This document shows, one piece after another, positions 21,774-32,564 of a DNA stretch of 64,000 nucleotides. Each line of letters starts with the position of its first letter. Positions within the stretch are counted from its first letter, which is position 1. The translations under genes were made by a program, and so were the position numbers. The notes beneath the pieces were generated by a model. That model ran no database searches and was not told the origin of the DNA. It was given only the letters and a program-made list of their open reading frames with translations. Origin of the DNA: Fragilaria crotonensis (Eukaryota; Bacillariophyta; Fragilariophyceae; Fragilariales; Fragilariaceae); the NCBI GenBank assembly GCA_022925895.1, contig JAKSYS010000004.1, positions 310,001 to 374,000 of the forward strand. The letters are read 5' to 3'.

Positions 21774-24474
21774 TCCCTCACCGTCGGGATAGGTTATGAC
21801 GACGTTGTTCATTGTTCCGAGTACAGTACCAGTAGTGGTATGATCGATTACACGATTACGGATCATACACGAACGCTCAGACTACAGTACTTGTACTTGT
21901 ACTACCGGTAGCTTAGTAGGCAATCAGCAAAATGTCAGCTGATGTCATCAGAATTGCCTTTTTCAGCAATGCATAACGTGGTAAAGTTGAAAATTTCTGA
22001 GTCATCAGCTTCATCAAAGTCACCAGATTTTTGTCAGCAAAATGAAGAGCACACCGGCATATCCAGTTTAGCACCAGGAGGCAGACATCAAATGGAGTAG
22101 TAAGATATCTTGCCTCCAGCTCATGCATATTCTTCCTGCTTCATTCACAACTCAGCACATATTCCTGGACTTTCCAGGTTGTTCAGCAAGGGGCACTGAA
22201 ATGAATATGATAAATGACTGGAGAGTTCATTAAGAGCTCCGTGTCAGCCCTTACTGCTTGATGTGATGCAAAGTCGTCCAGCATATGCAATGTCCGCCAG
22301 GAGTCGTGATGACAAATTGATTGAATACCAGCAATGGTAGTACTAGGTCAATTTACAAGACTACTAGTGAAGCCTACAGCAATGAGAAAAAAGCGAGCGG
22401 TACAAGAGGTGCATCAGCAAAGTTAAATTTTGCACTGGTATAGCGGTAGACCACTGACATTGGACACTTGTAGGACGCTGGACACAATCTTAAATTGCCA
22501 GGTAGTACTATCTAGTTGTCCTCGTGTGAGTTGACATTCCGTTTTGTATAAAGCGGCAACACGTTATTCAATGTCACCAGTTTCCCCCATTTGCAACCTA
22601 ATGATGCCCATCATGGCATTTCTTTTTGTCATGCATCTTTTGTAACTTCAATTAATTGATTCCTCCGTTTGTTCTTTCCTTGTCCCCTTCTTCCTCATGC
22701 AGTGCTGTTCTTATTGTTTGTTGATAGGTCATTTGTCCCCAATGGAACAAAAGGGCTGTAGCTGTAACTTGAAGACCATTTGAGCAATGCTTTCGTTCTT
22801 TCATAAAGAGGGTGGTCCTTGTGCATGGCTGGTGACACCGCCTCTGAGAGTAGCACTGTACTAGTACCAGAATTCCTTTTGCAGATAGAACCATTATACA
22901 TTTCTGGAAGCCATTAAGAGCAAAGAATTTCCCCAACTTTGTCAATAGAATCATCAACTGCCTACTGGGTTTGGGTGGGTCATGGGCTGATGTGCAAGAA
23001 GAGTGGCTGCTGGTCAGCCAGGGGATATGGGTGGGTTTGAGCTGATAACTTCATGAGCAGAAGGTGGGGTGGGTCTCATGGGTTATATAACTTCCTATCT
23101 CCTCTGATGCATCAATATCAATACCCACACCATCATGGAAGGGAACTTTGACCCAGCATCCCCCCTAATGCAACCCACTGCTGGCTGGGTTAAGGTTGAG
23201 CTCAGGATTTCATAGGTGAGGATGGATGCGGTGACAAATAGTCACAAGAATACATTAATACTGGATTAGCTACTTGATGTTTTCTCCCATCATGTTGCTG
23301 TGGGAATACCCAGTACTAGTTGAATTATCTACTTCCTACTCAGTTTGTGTGGGTCATGTGTTGTGTGACGTGCTTGCAAGCAATTGCCGAGTTCTTTGTT
23401 CTGGGTTGGTTTGGGATTGAAGCAGAATGGGTGCCAGCTGGGGGAGAAAACACCAAGAAACATGCTGGTGGTAAACGGATGTGCCGTTGCAAGCATCCTT
23501 TTGCTGACGTATGCAAAGACATTTGCTGAAAATATCTGCTGAAGAAGAAAACAGCCTTTAGACCCTGCTGACAAAAACAAGATCAGCTGATGACAAAAAT
23601 CTTCTGAGAAAATCTACTGACAAGAAACATGATGCAATCTGCTAAAGAATTGAAAAATCTGCATAGATAATGTAGGGTAATTGTGACACAAATGTGTCAT
23701 CAAGCATTAATGCTGACTCCCATTAGATTTAAGTGCTGCAGTTGGTTGACAGAAAGAGACTGCAGACTATAGTAGAAATCTGGTGACAGAATCTGCTGAC
23801 AGAAATGAAAACTGCTACATTGTGATAACTGGTAAGAAGTGAAATCTGCTGATGGAAGCTGTGACAAAAACAAACTTCTGATGATAGAGCAAGGAAATCT
23901 GCTGACAGATTCTGCTGTCAATAGAAATCTGCTGAAAAATTAACCTTCTTTCAAAAGACAAATCTGCTGACAATGAAAGAACCTTGCAGCATGATGGATC
24001 AAATCAATTATAAAAGCTTCCCTTCACTTCAGCCTGGTAGGGCTGGCTTGCATATTGCAATGGCTTCTCATTAACCCCGGATACGTGGTTGGCCCATGGG
24101 TCCTGTAAAATCAAATAAGGTACCAACGCTTACGCAATGCTTGCCAAGCGCCAGCATCACCAATACGAAGGGCCGATACAGTAGTATCCTGGCTATTGGA
24201 GGTTTCAGGTTGCAGTTCTTGGTTAAGTAGGTTGTAGAAGTTTGTTTGACGAACCAGAGTGGTCCTATGTTTCATGATAGTAGTTATTAATTTGGTAACT
24301 GCCGGGATCTCTGAAATAACTGCCGGGATTTCTGTACTTAATCGGATGCAGACGGCGGCGTAATTCACGACCCCTATACTGCAGGATACCGTACGAGCGT
24401 GTGGAAGTTTTAAGGAGAAGAAACTATCCACGTTTGCGCGAACAAATTCGGATCATTATTTTTACATTTTGAGC
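21774..24474. other. Gene-poor, degenerate repeat region
   Basis: No convincing gene. From about 21920 the sequence is rich in TCAGCA and CTGCTGA motifs, most dense at 23490-23990. Its base composition differs from the flanking genes. It is probably old transposon or satellite-like DNA. A pair of ACTGCCGGGAT repeats lies at about 24298-24330 just before the alpha-kinase gene. Confidence 0.5.
23490..23990. repeat. Degenerate CTGCTGACA-type short repeats
   Basis: The motif AATCTGCTGACA and variants recur irregularly about twenty times over 500 bases, separated by A-rich spacers. The spacing is uneven, so it is a decayed tandem array or a repeat-rich transposon end rather than a regular satellite. 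Confidence 0.55.
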
Positions 24475-26394
24475 ATGACTGAGCAACGAGGATACGCGTT
24501 TGACGACGAGGATGCTGCCCTATCGACTATTGATGAGTATGATGAAGGTGATGATTCTCTAGAGAATGACGAGGAAATCTCTGAGGATCACGTAGAGGCA
24601 GCTAAATCCAAGACAGGGGCGTTGGCTGCAGCCGCGGACATCAGGATGAGGGAAATGATGTCTCTCCTTGAACGAATGAAGACAGGAACGGCAACAAGAG
24701 CTGAAAAAAAGCGCCTCGAGTTGCTTAACGGGAAGCTCAGCGAACTAAGGAACGAGGTTGAGATTTCCAAGCATCGGGAGTCTGAATTGGAGATTAAGAG
24801 GCTCAAGTCCGTCACCCGGACGAAGACTACGGATCTAAGGAAAGCCCTCAGAGAAAAGGAGATCCACAGCATCATTCATTCCGTTTGCGCAGCCGAAACT
24901 GTTGACCTCGCCTTTCTCGTTGACTGCACGGGATCGATGGCAAGCCACATCGGGGCCGTGAAAGCAAACATCTCGGCAATTGCAAGCCAAATCACTCGCA
25001 CAAACAAGAATCTCAGGCTCCGCCTAGCGATGGTGGGATACAGAGATTTCAGTGATGGTGACAAACAGTTTGAGGTTCTCGACTTCGTACACTCCATCGA
25101 CGAATTCAAGGGATTCGTTGCGCGCATAGTTGCATCAGGTGGCGCCGACACCCCTGAGGACATGGCAGGCGCGGTCCAGAAGGCAAACGGGCTGAGCTGG
25201 GCCCACCCAACGAGGGTCGTCTTCCTAATTGCCGATGCGCCTTGCCATGGATCTGAGTTCCACTCGTTTGCCGATTCGTACCCTGCTGGATCACCTGGCG
25301 TGGATATCAAGGCTGAACTTCGCACACTCATCAGTAACCATGGAAACGGGTCAATGACGGTCTACTTCGGCAGAATCACTGACTTTACTGATTCGATGCT
25401 CTGTCGCTTTGAAGAGCTCGGTATACACTTAGACGTGGTCAGCATGACTGATGTATCAAAACTCACTGCCTGCGTAACCAAAAGTGTTCGCAAGTCCATC
25501 TTCAAGACTGTGACCGCGACTGGTGGTGGCACAAGGTCGCATGCGTTTACTTCCATTGGCGACGTAGCATCGCTGCTGAATGGACGAGTCAAACGCAGAT
25601 CAGTCAGTCTCAAGGATTATTGCATTCTTCCAACGCCTCCCAGCGCCCTTAAATGGAAGGAGCAAGTGCCTGTCCCCGTCAAGGTCTTCAGGTACAAGAG
25701 GATAAAGAGTATCGATGACTTGCAAGCGCCAATTGGCCTAGGTATCTTGCCATTCGTTATGCAGATGCGTCGAGCTGCCGAGCCGTTTTCTGAAGGGGGA
25801 CATCGCATCGCATATCACGGACAGCTTTCTCGCAATGTGAAAGGTCTTGATCATGTTAGCAATGCAATGGTCTTGAAGTCCTTCAAGCACGTTGGCAAAC
25901 GGTTCAATGTTCGTCAAAGGTACCTCCAGCAAATGGAAGTTTCCGCCGTCGCCAATTTCTTGGCCGGAATGTACAACGAGTCCTCGCATCGCCCCGAGCA
26001 TTGTGCTCGTATTCGTATGTTGGAAGTCTGTGTTGTGGAAGAGGAAGACAATTCTAATGAAGAGAGTGGAAGTCGTCGTTACTGTGCTGAAGCTCATCTT
26101 CCTACAGATGGTTCTCCCTTCATGAAATACAGTAACAACACTGGGTTCTGGGATTACGACCACGTTGATGAAAGTCTCTTGCGCTTCACCGACTTTACCT
26201 TCATGGTGACCCGCAAGTTCCTAATGGTGACGGACTTGCAGGGTGTTCGGAGAGGAAAGGAGTTCTTCTTGACAGATCCAGCGATCTTGTGCAAGGATAT
26301 TCTTCGCTTTGGGCATACCAACTTGGGCGCGAAGTTCATGAAGCGATGCAAAGACTCGACTCGTGCTCTCATGTCCGAAAATGGTTGGTACTGA
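24475..26394 (+). CDS. vWA-domain alpha-kinase (VWK-type atypical protein kinase)
   Basis: An intact single-exon frame of 639 residues, taken from the ATG of MTEQRGYAFDD. An acidic N-terminus and a Lys/Glu-rich coiled-coil-like segment (about residues 55-130) precede a von Willebrand A domain with MIDAS motif DCTGSM (about 150-155) and the TPEDMAGAVQKA segment. The C-terminal third is an alpha-kinase: GGHRIAYHGQL, the ATP-site lysine in MVLKSFKHVGK, MEVSAVANFLAG, FMKYSNNTGFW, FMVTDLQGVRRGKEFFLTDPAI and FGHTNLGAKFMKRC. This vWA plus alpha-kinase layout is that of Dictyostelium VwkA, which affects myosin II and contractile vacuoles. Several of the usual zinc ligands at the C-terminus are hard to assign. 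The gene stands next to repeat-rich DNA yet has no lesions. Confidence 0.92.
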   Translation: MTEQRGYAFDDEDAALSTIDEYDEGDDSLENDEEISEDHVEAAKSKTGALAAAADIRMREMMSLLERMKTGTATRAEKKRLELLNGKLSELRNEVEISKHRESELEIKRLKSVTRTKTTDLRKALREKEIHSIIHSVCAAETVDLAFLVDCTGSMASHIGAVKANISAIASQITRTNKNLRLRLAMVGYRDFSDGDKQFEVLDFVHSIDEFKGFVARIVASGGADTPEDMAGAVQKANGLSWAHPTRVVFLIADAPCHGSEFHSFADSYPAGSPGVDIKAELRTLISNHGNGSMTVYFGRITDFTDSMLCRFEELGIHLDVVSMTDVSKLTACVTKSVRKSIFKTVTATGGGTRSHAFTSIGDVASLLNGRVKRRSVSLKDYCILPTPPSALKWKEQVPVPVKVFRYKRIKSIDDLQAPIGLGILPFVMQMRRAAEPFSEGGHRIAYHGQLSRNVKGLDHVSNAMVLKSFKHVGKRFNVRQRYLQQMEVSAVANFLAGMYNESSHRPEHCARIRMLEVCVVEEEDNSNEESGSRRYCAEAHLPTDGSPFMKYSNNTGFWDYDHVDESLLRFTDFTFMVTRKFLMVTDLQGVRRGKEFFLTDPAILCKDILRFGHTNLGAKFMKRCKDSTRALMSENGWY

Positions 26395-26834
26395 GTTCGT
26401 TGATTGATCAGGAATGCATATTAAATGTTAACGAATTTAGGATATACATATTGCCATATGCAGCACCTTGAGACATGAAAGTTGAATACTGCATGCTCCA
26501 ATGTCAGTGGCAACGAAAGGATGATATGGCGACAACAATGATTGCATTTGGGTTCTGACGTAATAATTTAGCATACCGTTTGCGGGTGCACACCTTGCAG
26601 TTGTAGGCCCTCCGACGGATCTCAAAGCTCACGCCGTGAAGCTTTGCTTAGACGACGGCGTTGATATATTGCTTTGGCGACAGGGAGCGACGGAGCCCAT
26701 TGGTGTTCGACTCACGACGATGCAAATGCCACTTGGACTGTTTCCGAGGTAATTCACCAGCCACGCATTCCGTTGTGGATAAATGCCTTAAAGTCGTGCG
26801 GCCATTTTGCTTGATACAAACTGTATATCCACTT
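26395..26834. other. Intergenic between convergent alpha-kinase and HMCES genes
   Basis: About 440 bases without a supported gene; it contains the two 3' ends. Confidence 0.5.
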
Positions 26835-28092
26835 CTACTTCGAATGTGAAGAAGATTTCTTGGGCGAGAAGAAGGCAGCGATCGATCCCTTCGGTGGCAA
26901 CTTTGCCAGCTTTGACTTTTTCGAGGCCGGAGATGAAAACGACGCTGATGATGCGGATGTTATTGAAGGAGCTTTTCGCTTCGAGCTGCTAGTGTTGCCG
27001 CCTTTATTTATATCAGCATAAGTTTCATTTTTTCGTTTGTTTTTGTAGGACCAATCCGATGCCGAAAACGCGTCCAAAACTGACTCTTTCTCGCTAGTAA
27101 TTGTTGCCGTGATCTTGTTCGATGAAGCGAAGGATGGCATTGAAAATGGGGAATTTTGTTTCTTCGCATCTTCACTATCGCTCTGCTTACTTGACAACTC
27201 CTTCTGACTTGAATCTGATGCCTCACACACTTTCTGTGGGGTACTGCCACTCTTTGCGGAAAAGAAATTTTGAATCGTGGGCCGTTTCCAAGGAGCAATC
27301 GCCTTGTCGGACCGAAACTTGAGGGACGTCATTTCGTCTGTGACAGCATGCCATTGCCATCGACAAGACTGGTCGGGGGCTGACGAGTAATTGTCCTCCA
27401 ATAGTTTCTCGTGCAATCTTTGCGTTGGTTTATTCAACCATTCATGAGCGAGTTGCAGGTCGAAACAGCAAACAGGCATGCGAGTATGCAACCATGTCAA
27501 GGAGGGAGCGACTTCCGTGGTTAAAATCGTAAAGGTATTCAGATAGGGTTCATCGGAACGACCAGTTGCAACCTGTGTCCATAGACCTGGAAACAGAATA
27601 AGGCTCGTTCTTGGCTCTGACGAAAAAGGGCTGTTTTCTTCCCTTAACTTCCTGTTTCCACTCGAACCAACCGTCAACTGCAACTATGCAAGATCGTTGT
27701 TTTGTCAGAAGATTCCCAAAGGTTTGTTTGATGAATAGTGTATCGGAACGTGCATTGTACATGAGTGCCGAAAAATGCTGTGCCATTCCCGTTGGAAGCG
27801 GGTTCTTTGGTGATCCGTGCTTTGTAATGAGGCCCCAAACTTTTGATTCAGATACAATGGAGTTCTCCTTGTCCTTGTAAAAGACAATCGCACCCATGCC
27901 TGGACATAGATTGAAATTGTCTCCCTTCCAATCTGAGGAATTGGTGTCGGAGCCTTTGGGTTCGGAAATGGATGTATCTACATCGTTTTCTTCCTCCTTG
28001 TGCGCTTCACTAGGTGTTCGGGGTTGAGGAGCACCAAGGATATTGGCCGCCGCTCTCACAGCGGCAAGCGTTTGCGCAATTCTCCCGCACAT
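26835..28092 (-). CDS. HMCES: HMCES/SRAP-domain abasic-site shield protein, one frameshift
   Basis: The protein begins MCGRIAQ, so the catalytic Cys is residue 2 as in all SRAP proteins. Other SRAP residues are present: NLCPG (Asn), VDGWFEW (Glu) and LHTRMPV (His). HMCES crosslinks to abasic sites in single-stranded DNA at replication forks. The frame breaks at about 27600-27608, between FFVRAKNE and LILFPGLW; a one-base insertion would explain it and gives 418 residues. The C-terminal tail of about 150 residues is Ser/Lys-rich and ends with two PIP-like motifs, RPTIQNFF and KGSIAAFF, both fitting x-x-x-I-x-x-F-F, which suggests PCNA binding. The SRAP core is split only by this lesion, so either a sequencing error or a recent mutation is possible. 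Confidence 0.87.
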
Positions 28093-29810
28093 GATGCTGT
28101 CAACAGAATTCCCTTCGTTTCATTGCATTTGGGGAGAATTTGGATTCAGGAGCTGTCTCTAGTCTCTACAGCACATCTGTAGGCGCTCTGTCGCATTATT
28201 GTAGGACTGCTACCAGGTATGTCATACTACTCACCACGAATCTCAATACGGTAGTTACTGTAGTATTTCGGCACAGATAGTCTACTGGAGTACAGTTGTA
28301 CCGTTGTACTTGTACCTGGTATTCTCCATGTTCTTTTCAAAAACGCTTGAGAAAGGTACCGGTACTACCATTTTTACTGAGTATGACATACTATTGTACC
28401 AGGTACTGTAGCACTTGGACTAGCGGTAGAATCATTTAGACCGGTGTATGCTGACTACGCTACCGGTAGCACAGATTACAGTAGATTACTGTTGTATGCA
28501 TCTATGGCAGTGTCGACGGTCGACATTCGAGCGCGCAAAGCGCACAGCACTACAGACCTTTTGGGCTCTGGAGCAGTGGACAATTGAACACGGATTGACG
28601 TTTTCCACCGTTTTTTACTATCGGCGTTTATAAGTGTATATGAACCAGTCTTTATTTCAGAGTCGTTAACGGCTTTTTAAGATGGTTTTTAATCAATAAC
28701 TTGACCAATTCCTGAAACGACGATGAGATCGTGCACCGTTGTGTCCCTTGTATATATATGTCTCATGTCTCATGAGGTGCACGATCTCATCGTCATTTTG
28801 ATTTTGAGATTGTCGATTTGAAGCAAGATCATCGACTTCCACGTGGCATGTAAAAGCCATGTACTGATTCCGCCGTAGATTTCCACAGAAGCAAATCTGT
28901 CGTCAACGATGTTGGTTTGGACAGACAAGAATCTCATTGTCAAGCGTCCAAAACAACGTGTACGCGGATGATTTGCAGTCAAATAACATGTAGAATGTCT
29001 CACTTGACAATTATGTAGTCAATGTTTTCAATGTTGTTAATTGCAGAAAGATTGCAAAGGGCGTTTTAGGGATGATAGCACAGTGATTTTGATGGGCAAA
29101 ACCTCTTGTTGCGACGGTAACAAGTACTTGGAGGACTCCAGTACAAGTAATTCTAACGAGTTCGAGCAAGAAAAAAATTTAACGTCTGATGTAAAAAAAT
29201 CAATGCTTTCTACCTCTCCATATAAATACATAAGGTGAAAGGCGTTGATTGAAAGTTACACAAGAGCAATTTTTTATATAAAATTGCGGCACATAACCAG
29301 TGATTGGTCCACCTCTCCAGAGGTCGAATGGTCTGTAGTGCGTCTGTCTCATGCTCTGAAATGCCAGTTGGCGAAAAAATCTCCGGGATCGACAACACGT
29401 GTTTTAAAGCGCCATGCTGCAAGTACTGTACCGCCTGGCTGTAAAATTTACATAAAAGAACCCGGAGTCGTAGCAGCATTCGAATTTCCAAGACTTCACA
29501 AGATGTCATGTTCAGTCGTGAGTTGGGGTTTTCACACGGCTGCTCGCATGGTCCCCTTGACAATAAATGATATCCTTGTCCCACGTACAGAGAATTAATG
29601 CCACTCCTACGACAGTCTGGGAATCATGTGAGACGAGTGCAAATACAGCACGATCCCGAGACTATGTACTCTCTCTAGAGTTGTCGAGAAGCCAAACATC
29701 ACTTCAGTCCTACATTCCACAATACGCAAAGTACAAAGTACAGAATAGTTCTCGTATTCATCAACTCTCACCTCTCGCAGATATCACTGCGACTAAATCA
29801 CCGTCAACAT
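28093..29810. other. Intergenic, with palindromes and a hairpin
   Basis: About 1.7 kb between divergent HMCES and ATP-grasp genes. It holds TACCGGTA palindromes at 28357-28364 and 28461-28468 and the 19-bp inverted repeat at 28719-28794. Small ORFs here show no recognisable content. Confidence 0.5.
28719..28794. repeat. 19-bp perfect inverted repeat (hairpin)
   Basis: GACGATGAGATCGTGCACC (28719-28737) and its exact reverse complement (28776-28794) are separated by 38 bases containing TATATATATG. It could be a terminator-like hairpin, a foldback remnant or a protein-binding site. Confidence 0.8.
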
Positions 29811-31457
29811 ATGCCTCCATCAACTGCCATGGCCGCCACTTTGGAACCGCCTCCCGACACACAGAATGCGCTTCACGATCATCGGGAGTTTGAGCCGTCA
29901 TTGGATGACCATATTGCCCTTTTCGAGCTAATGGAAGATAGTTTCAATCACGCCTTTCAGGGCGACCCGTCATCCAACGCGTTGGCGGAGCTGATAAGCA
30001 AATATTCCCAAGCGTCACCCTTGCCGCTATTGTTATCACCAGCACCCTTGGAGATCCCAATCGATGATGAAAAGGAAGTAGACGCAAACGTTTCAATGTC
30101 GATAAAACCGCCATTGTCTGACTCAGCATTGTCAAAACTTGACATCACGATAAAGGAATGGGATGGCACGAAATTCTTCTCAGATTTTATCAAGGCAGGC
30201 ATCGAATACAACAACAACAATCCTGACAAAACCATCATGCTCTTTGAGAGTCCCTCCTCGTCAGCAGTCAATACCAGCTTTCATAATTGTGGTACGTGCT
30301 TTTCACCATGGTTTTTGCTCGTGAATGCGCAGATAGGTACCCACGTCTGACCTCGCGTCTTGAACCTTCGTGAATATGCAGAGCAATTCAGATTCCACGA
30401 TTACCCAGCCCCAAATGACTACAAGGTCAAGGCTGTGCTGGGTCCATGTCGATATTCCCTAATGAATGGGTCTGCCTTGCCAGTCTTTTTGCGTGGTGGA
30501 GTTCCCCCACCTGGGTTGCTGGAACACTGGTCCAAGACTGTTCCTGGTTTTGTTTTGCCAACGTTCGTGTCGGAAATTTCTGACGATAACACGGTGTATG
30601 CGTATCTTCCAGTCGAGGGAATCAAGAATCATGTGAACGACCCCAACATCCATTATCACCTGGTGGGAAAGGACACGATTGGTCTCATGACTGAAAAGAC
30701 CACCAAATGCTTTGCCGATACTCGGGAATACCGTCCCTGCGTCGTCAAGACGACACATTCGATGGGAGGCAGAGGCATCTTTGTCATTCGAAACGATGAC
30801 GATGAGGCCAAAGTCGAGCAGTTCCTCGCCGAGGCGGGCAATCCCAGCTACCTCGTGACCGAGCTTGTGGAGATTGAGCGCAATGTGGCATGCCACTTCT
30901 TCATGCACCCCAATGGCAAGGACGTAACCTGGTTTGGTTCCAATGAGAACAAGCGATTGCCAGATGGAAGCTTCTGTTCCGATTCGTATTTGGACACAGC
31001 CGACCAGGAGAATCTCAAGAGAATGCAATTACCATTCGTGATGGACGTTGTTGAGTATTGCAAGTCCCTTGGATTCTGGGGATTCTGCGGAATTGATGTC
31101 TTGTTTGATTCCACTGGACGCGGATATCTGGTCGATGTCAACCCTCGCGTCACTGGTAGTTGCCCTGGACTCATGACGCTAGCACTGATGCGGGAAAATT
31201 TCGGTTACCAAGTCGCGCTCTTGCGTCGCAGTGGGAACATCAACTTTTACGGAACTCCCAAGGAGTTGTTCGAGCAAGTGGATGCTTACAATGCTGAACA
31301 CATGGGAAGCAGTCGAGTTGTGATTCACAGCATGTATGAACCAGAAGAAGGTGGACGAGCCCTTTGCCGCATCAACATTGCTGTCTACGGCAATGACATG
31401 GACGAGTGTCGCACTGTCTTGAATCAATTTGCGAAACCTCCAAACGTTCCTTTGTAA
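29811..31457 (+). CDS. ATP-grasp ligase-like enzyme, substrate unknown
   Basis: Exons 29811-30291 and 30382-31457 join over a 90-nt GTACGT..GCAG intron to give 518 residues without interruption. The ATP-grasp fold is in exon 2: CVVKTTHSMGGRGIFVI (the ATP-binding lysine and glycine-rich loop), YLVTELVEIERNV, FCGIDVLFDSTGRGYLVDVNPRVTGS (metal-binding D..E/N..N pattern; here Asp-Val-Asn-Pro-Arg). The first 160 residues are less conserved, acidic, and contain no targeting signal that I can see. ATP-grasp enzymes activate a carboxylate as acyl-phosphate and ligate it to an amine or thiol. The region around residues 165-290 is likely the substrate-specific pre-ATP-grasp domain. No neighbour suggests a pathway. 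Confidence 0.82.
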
Positions 31458-32564
31458 GAAGACTCCGCGTGGCATTTCCTGTGGTGATTAGAGATATTTA
31501 ACGAATTTATACTGTTCGCGTTTATTCATTTCGATGATCAATTTCATCACTCATACGATTCATAAGGACTCTCTCGTCATAAAAGTATGTCATGAGCAGA
31601 ACGAATTGTGACCTGTGAACATCATCACTGTAAAGCGTAAGTTGTCCATATGTTCATATGAGATACACTTTTTTTTTGAAGCAGTCAAAAATGAAACATC
31701 GGAATCAACCTTGATACATTTAGATCTTACCGGCGACCGGCACCTGGCACCTGGCACCTGGCACCTGGCACCTGGCACCTGGCACCTGGCGCACTGGCCA
31801 GTGGCCAGTGGCCAGTGGCCAGTGGCCAGTGGCCAGTGGCCAGTGGCCAGTGGCCAGTTACGAATACAATGTGACTCGACAAGTACGACATTCTACAGTA
31901 CCTGTTACTGGAGTACTGGTACCTCGTACCCTACTGCGTCTTCTCTATGCCGCTATACGCCGTGTTGTAAGTTGTGATGTATTTGGGGTTTGCAGTTTGC
32001 ACAATCCCCATATCTTGAGATCCAACACTACCAGTACTGTAATAGCCGTACTCCGTCAGATACCAAGAGCTCAGTGCTCACGAAACGGATTTTGGACTTT
32101 CACAGTACGCACGTCACCGGTTCTCGAAGTTGGAATCCTGACACCAACACGTCACCTAAATCCGAACTCTGAATTTATTCGATTACGACGTAGACAGCTC
32201 GCGTGTTGTACTGGTACCTTGTACCGTAATAAGGTGCCTTTTTTGGTGTACGACTGCTATGTTCATATGCGTTGTGAAAGGTCAATGGAGCAGAATGCAT
32301 GCTTATACATACGTCACATATTTAGTTCGCTGAAGGTATAGCCACTACGAGTACGTTTGTATTTACAGTACATGTACATGTATGTGATGTGTGATGTCAC
32401 TGTTGATTGCTTTGTGTCTCTCTCGATCAGGTCAGGCTGCCATCAAGAAAAGGAAAAAGATAAATGAGTCGAGTGCACAAGGATTCTGGACGAAGCGACT
32501 TGTCAGATTGAGGCACCAGCACACTACAGTATTCATTACCAATCGGAAGGGTCTGTAATACATC
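31458..32564. other. Intergenic with tandem heptamers
   Basis: About 1.1 kb between two same-strand genes. It holds the heptamer arrays at 31741-31856 and GTAC-rich segments. No gene is supported. Confidence 0.5.
31741..31856 (+). repeat. Two adjoining heptamer arrays: (CACCTGG)7 and (GTGGCCA)8
   Basis: Seven exact CACCTGG units occupy 31741-31789, and after an 11-base junction (31790-31800, which ends in the variant unit CTGGCCA) eight exact GTGGCCA units run from 31801 to 31856. Both have a 7-nt period and share TGG and GCC-like composition, so one may have evolved from the other. Confidence 0.95.
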
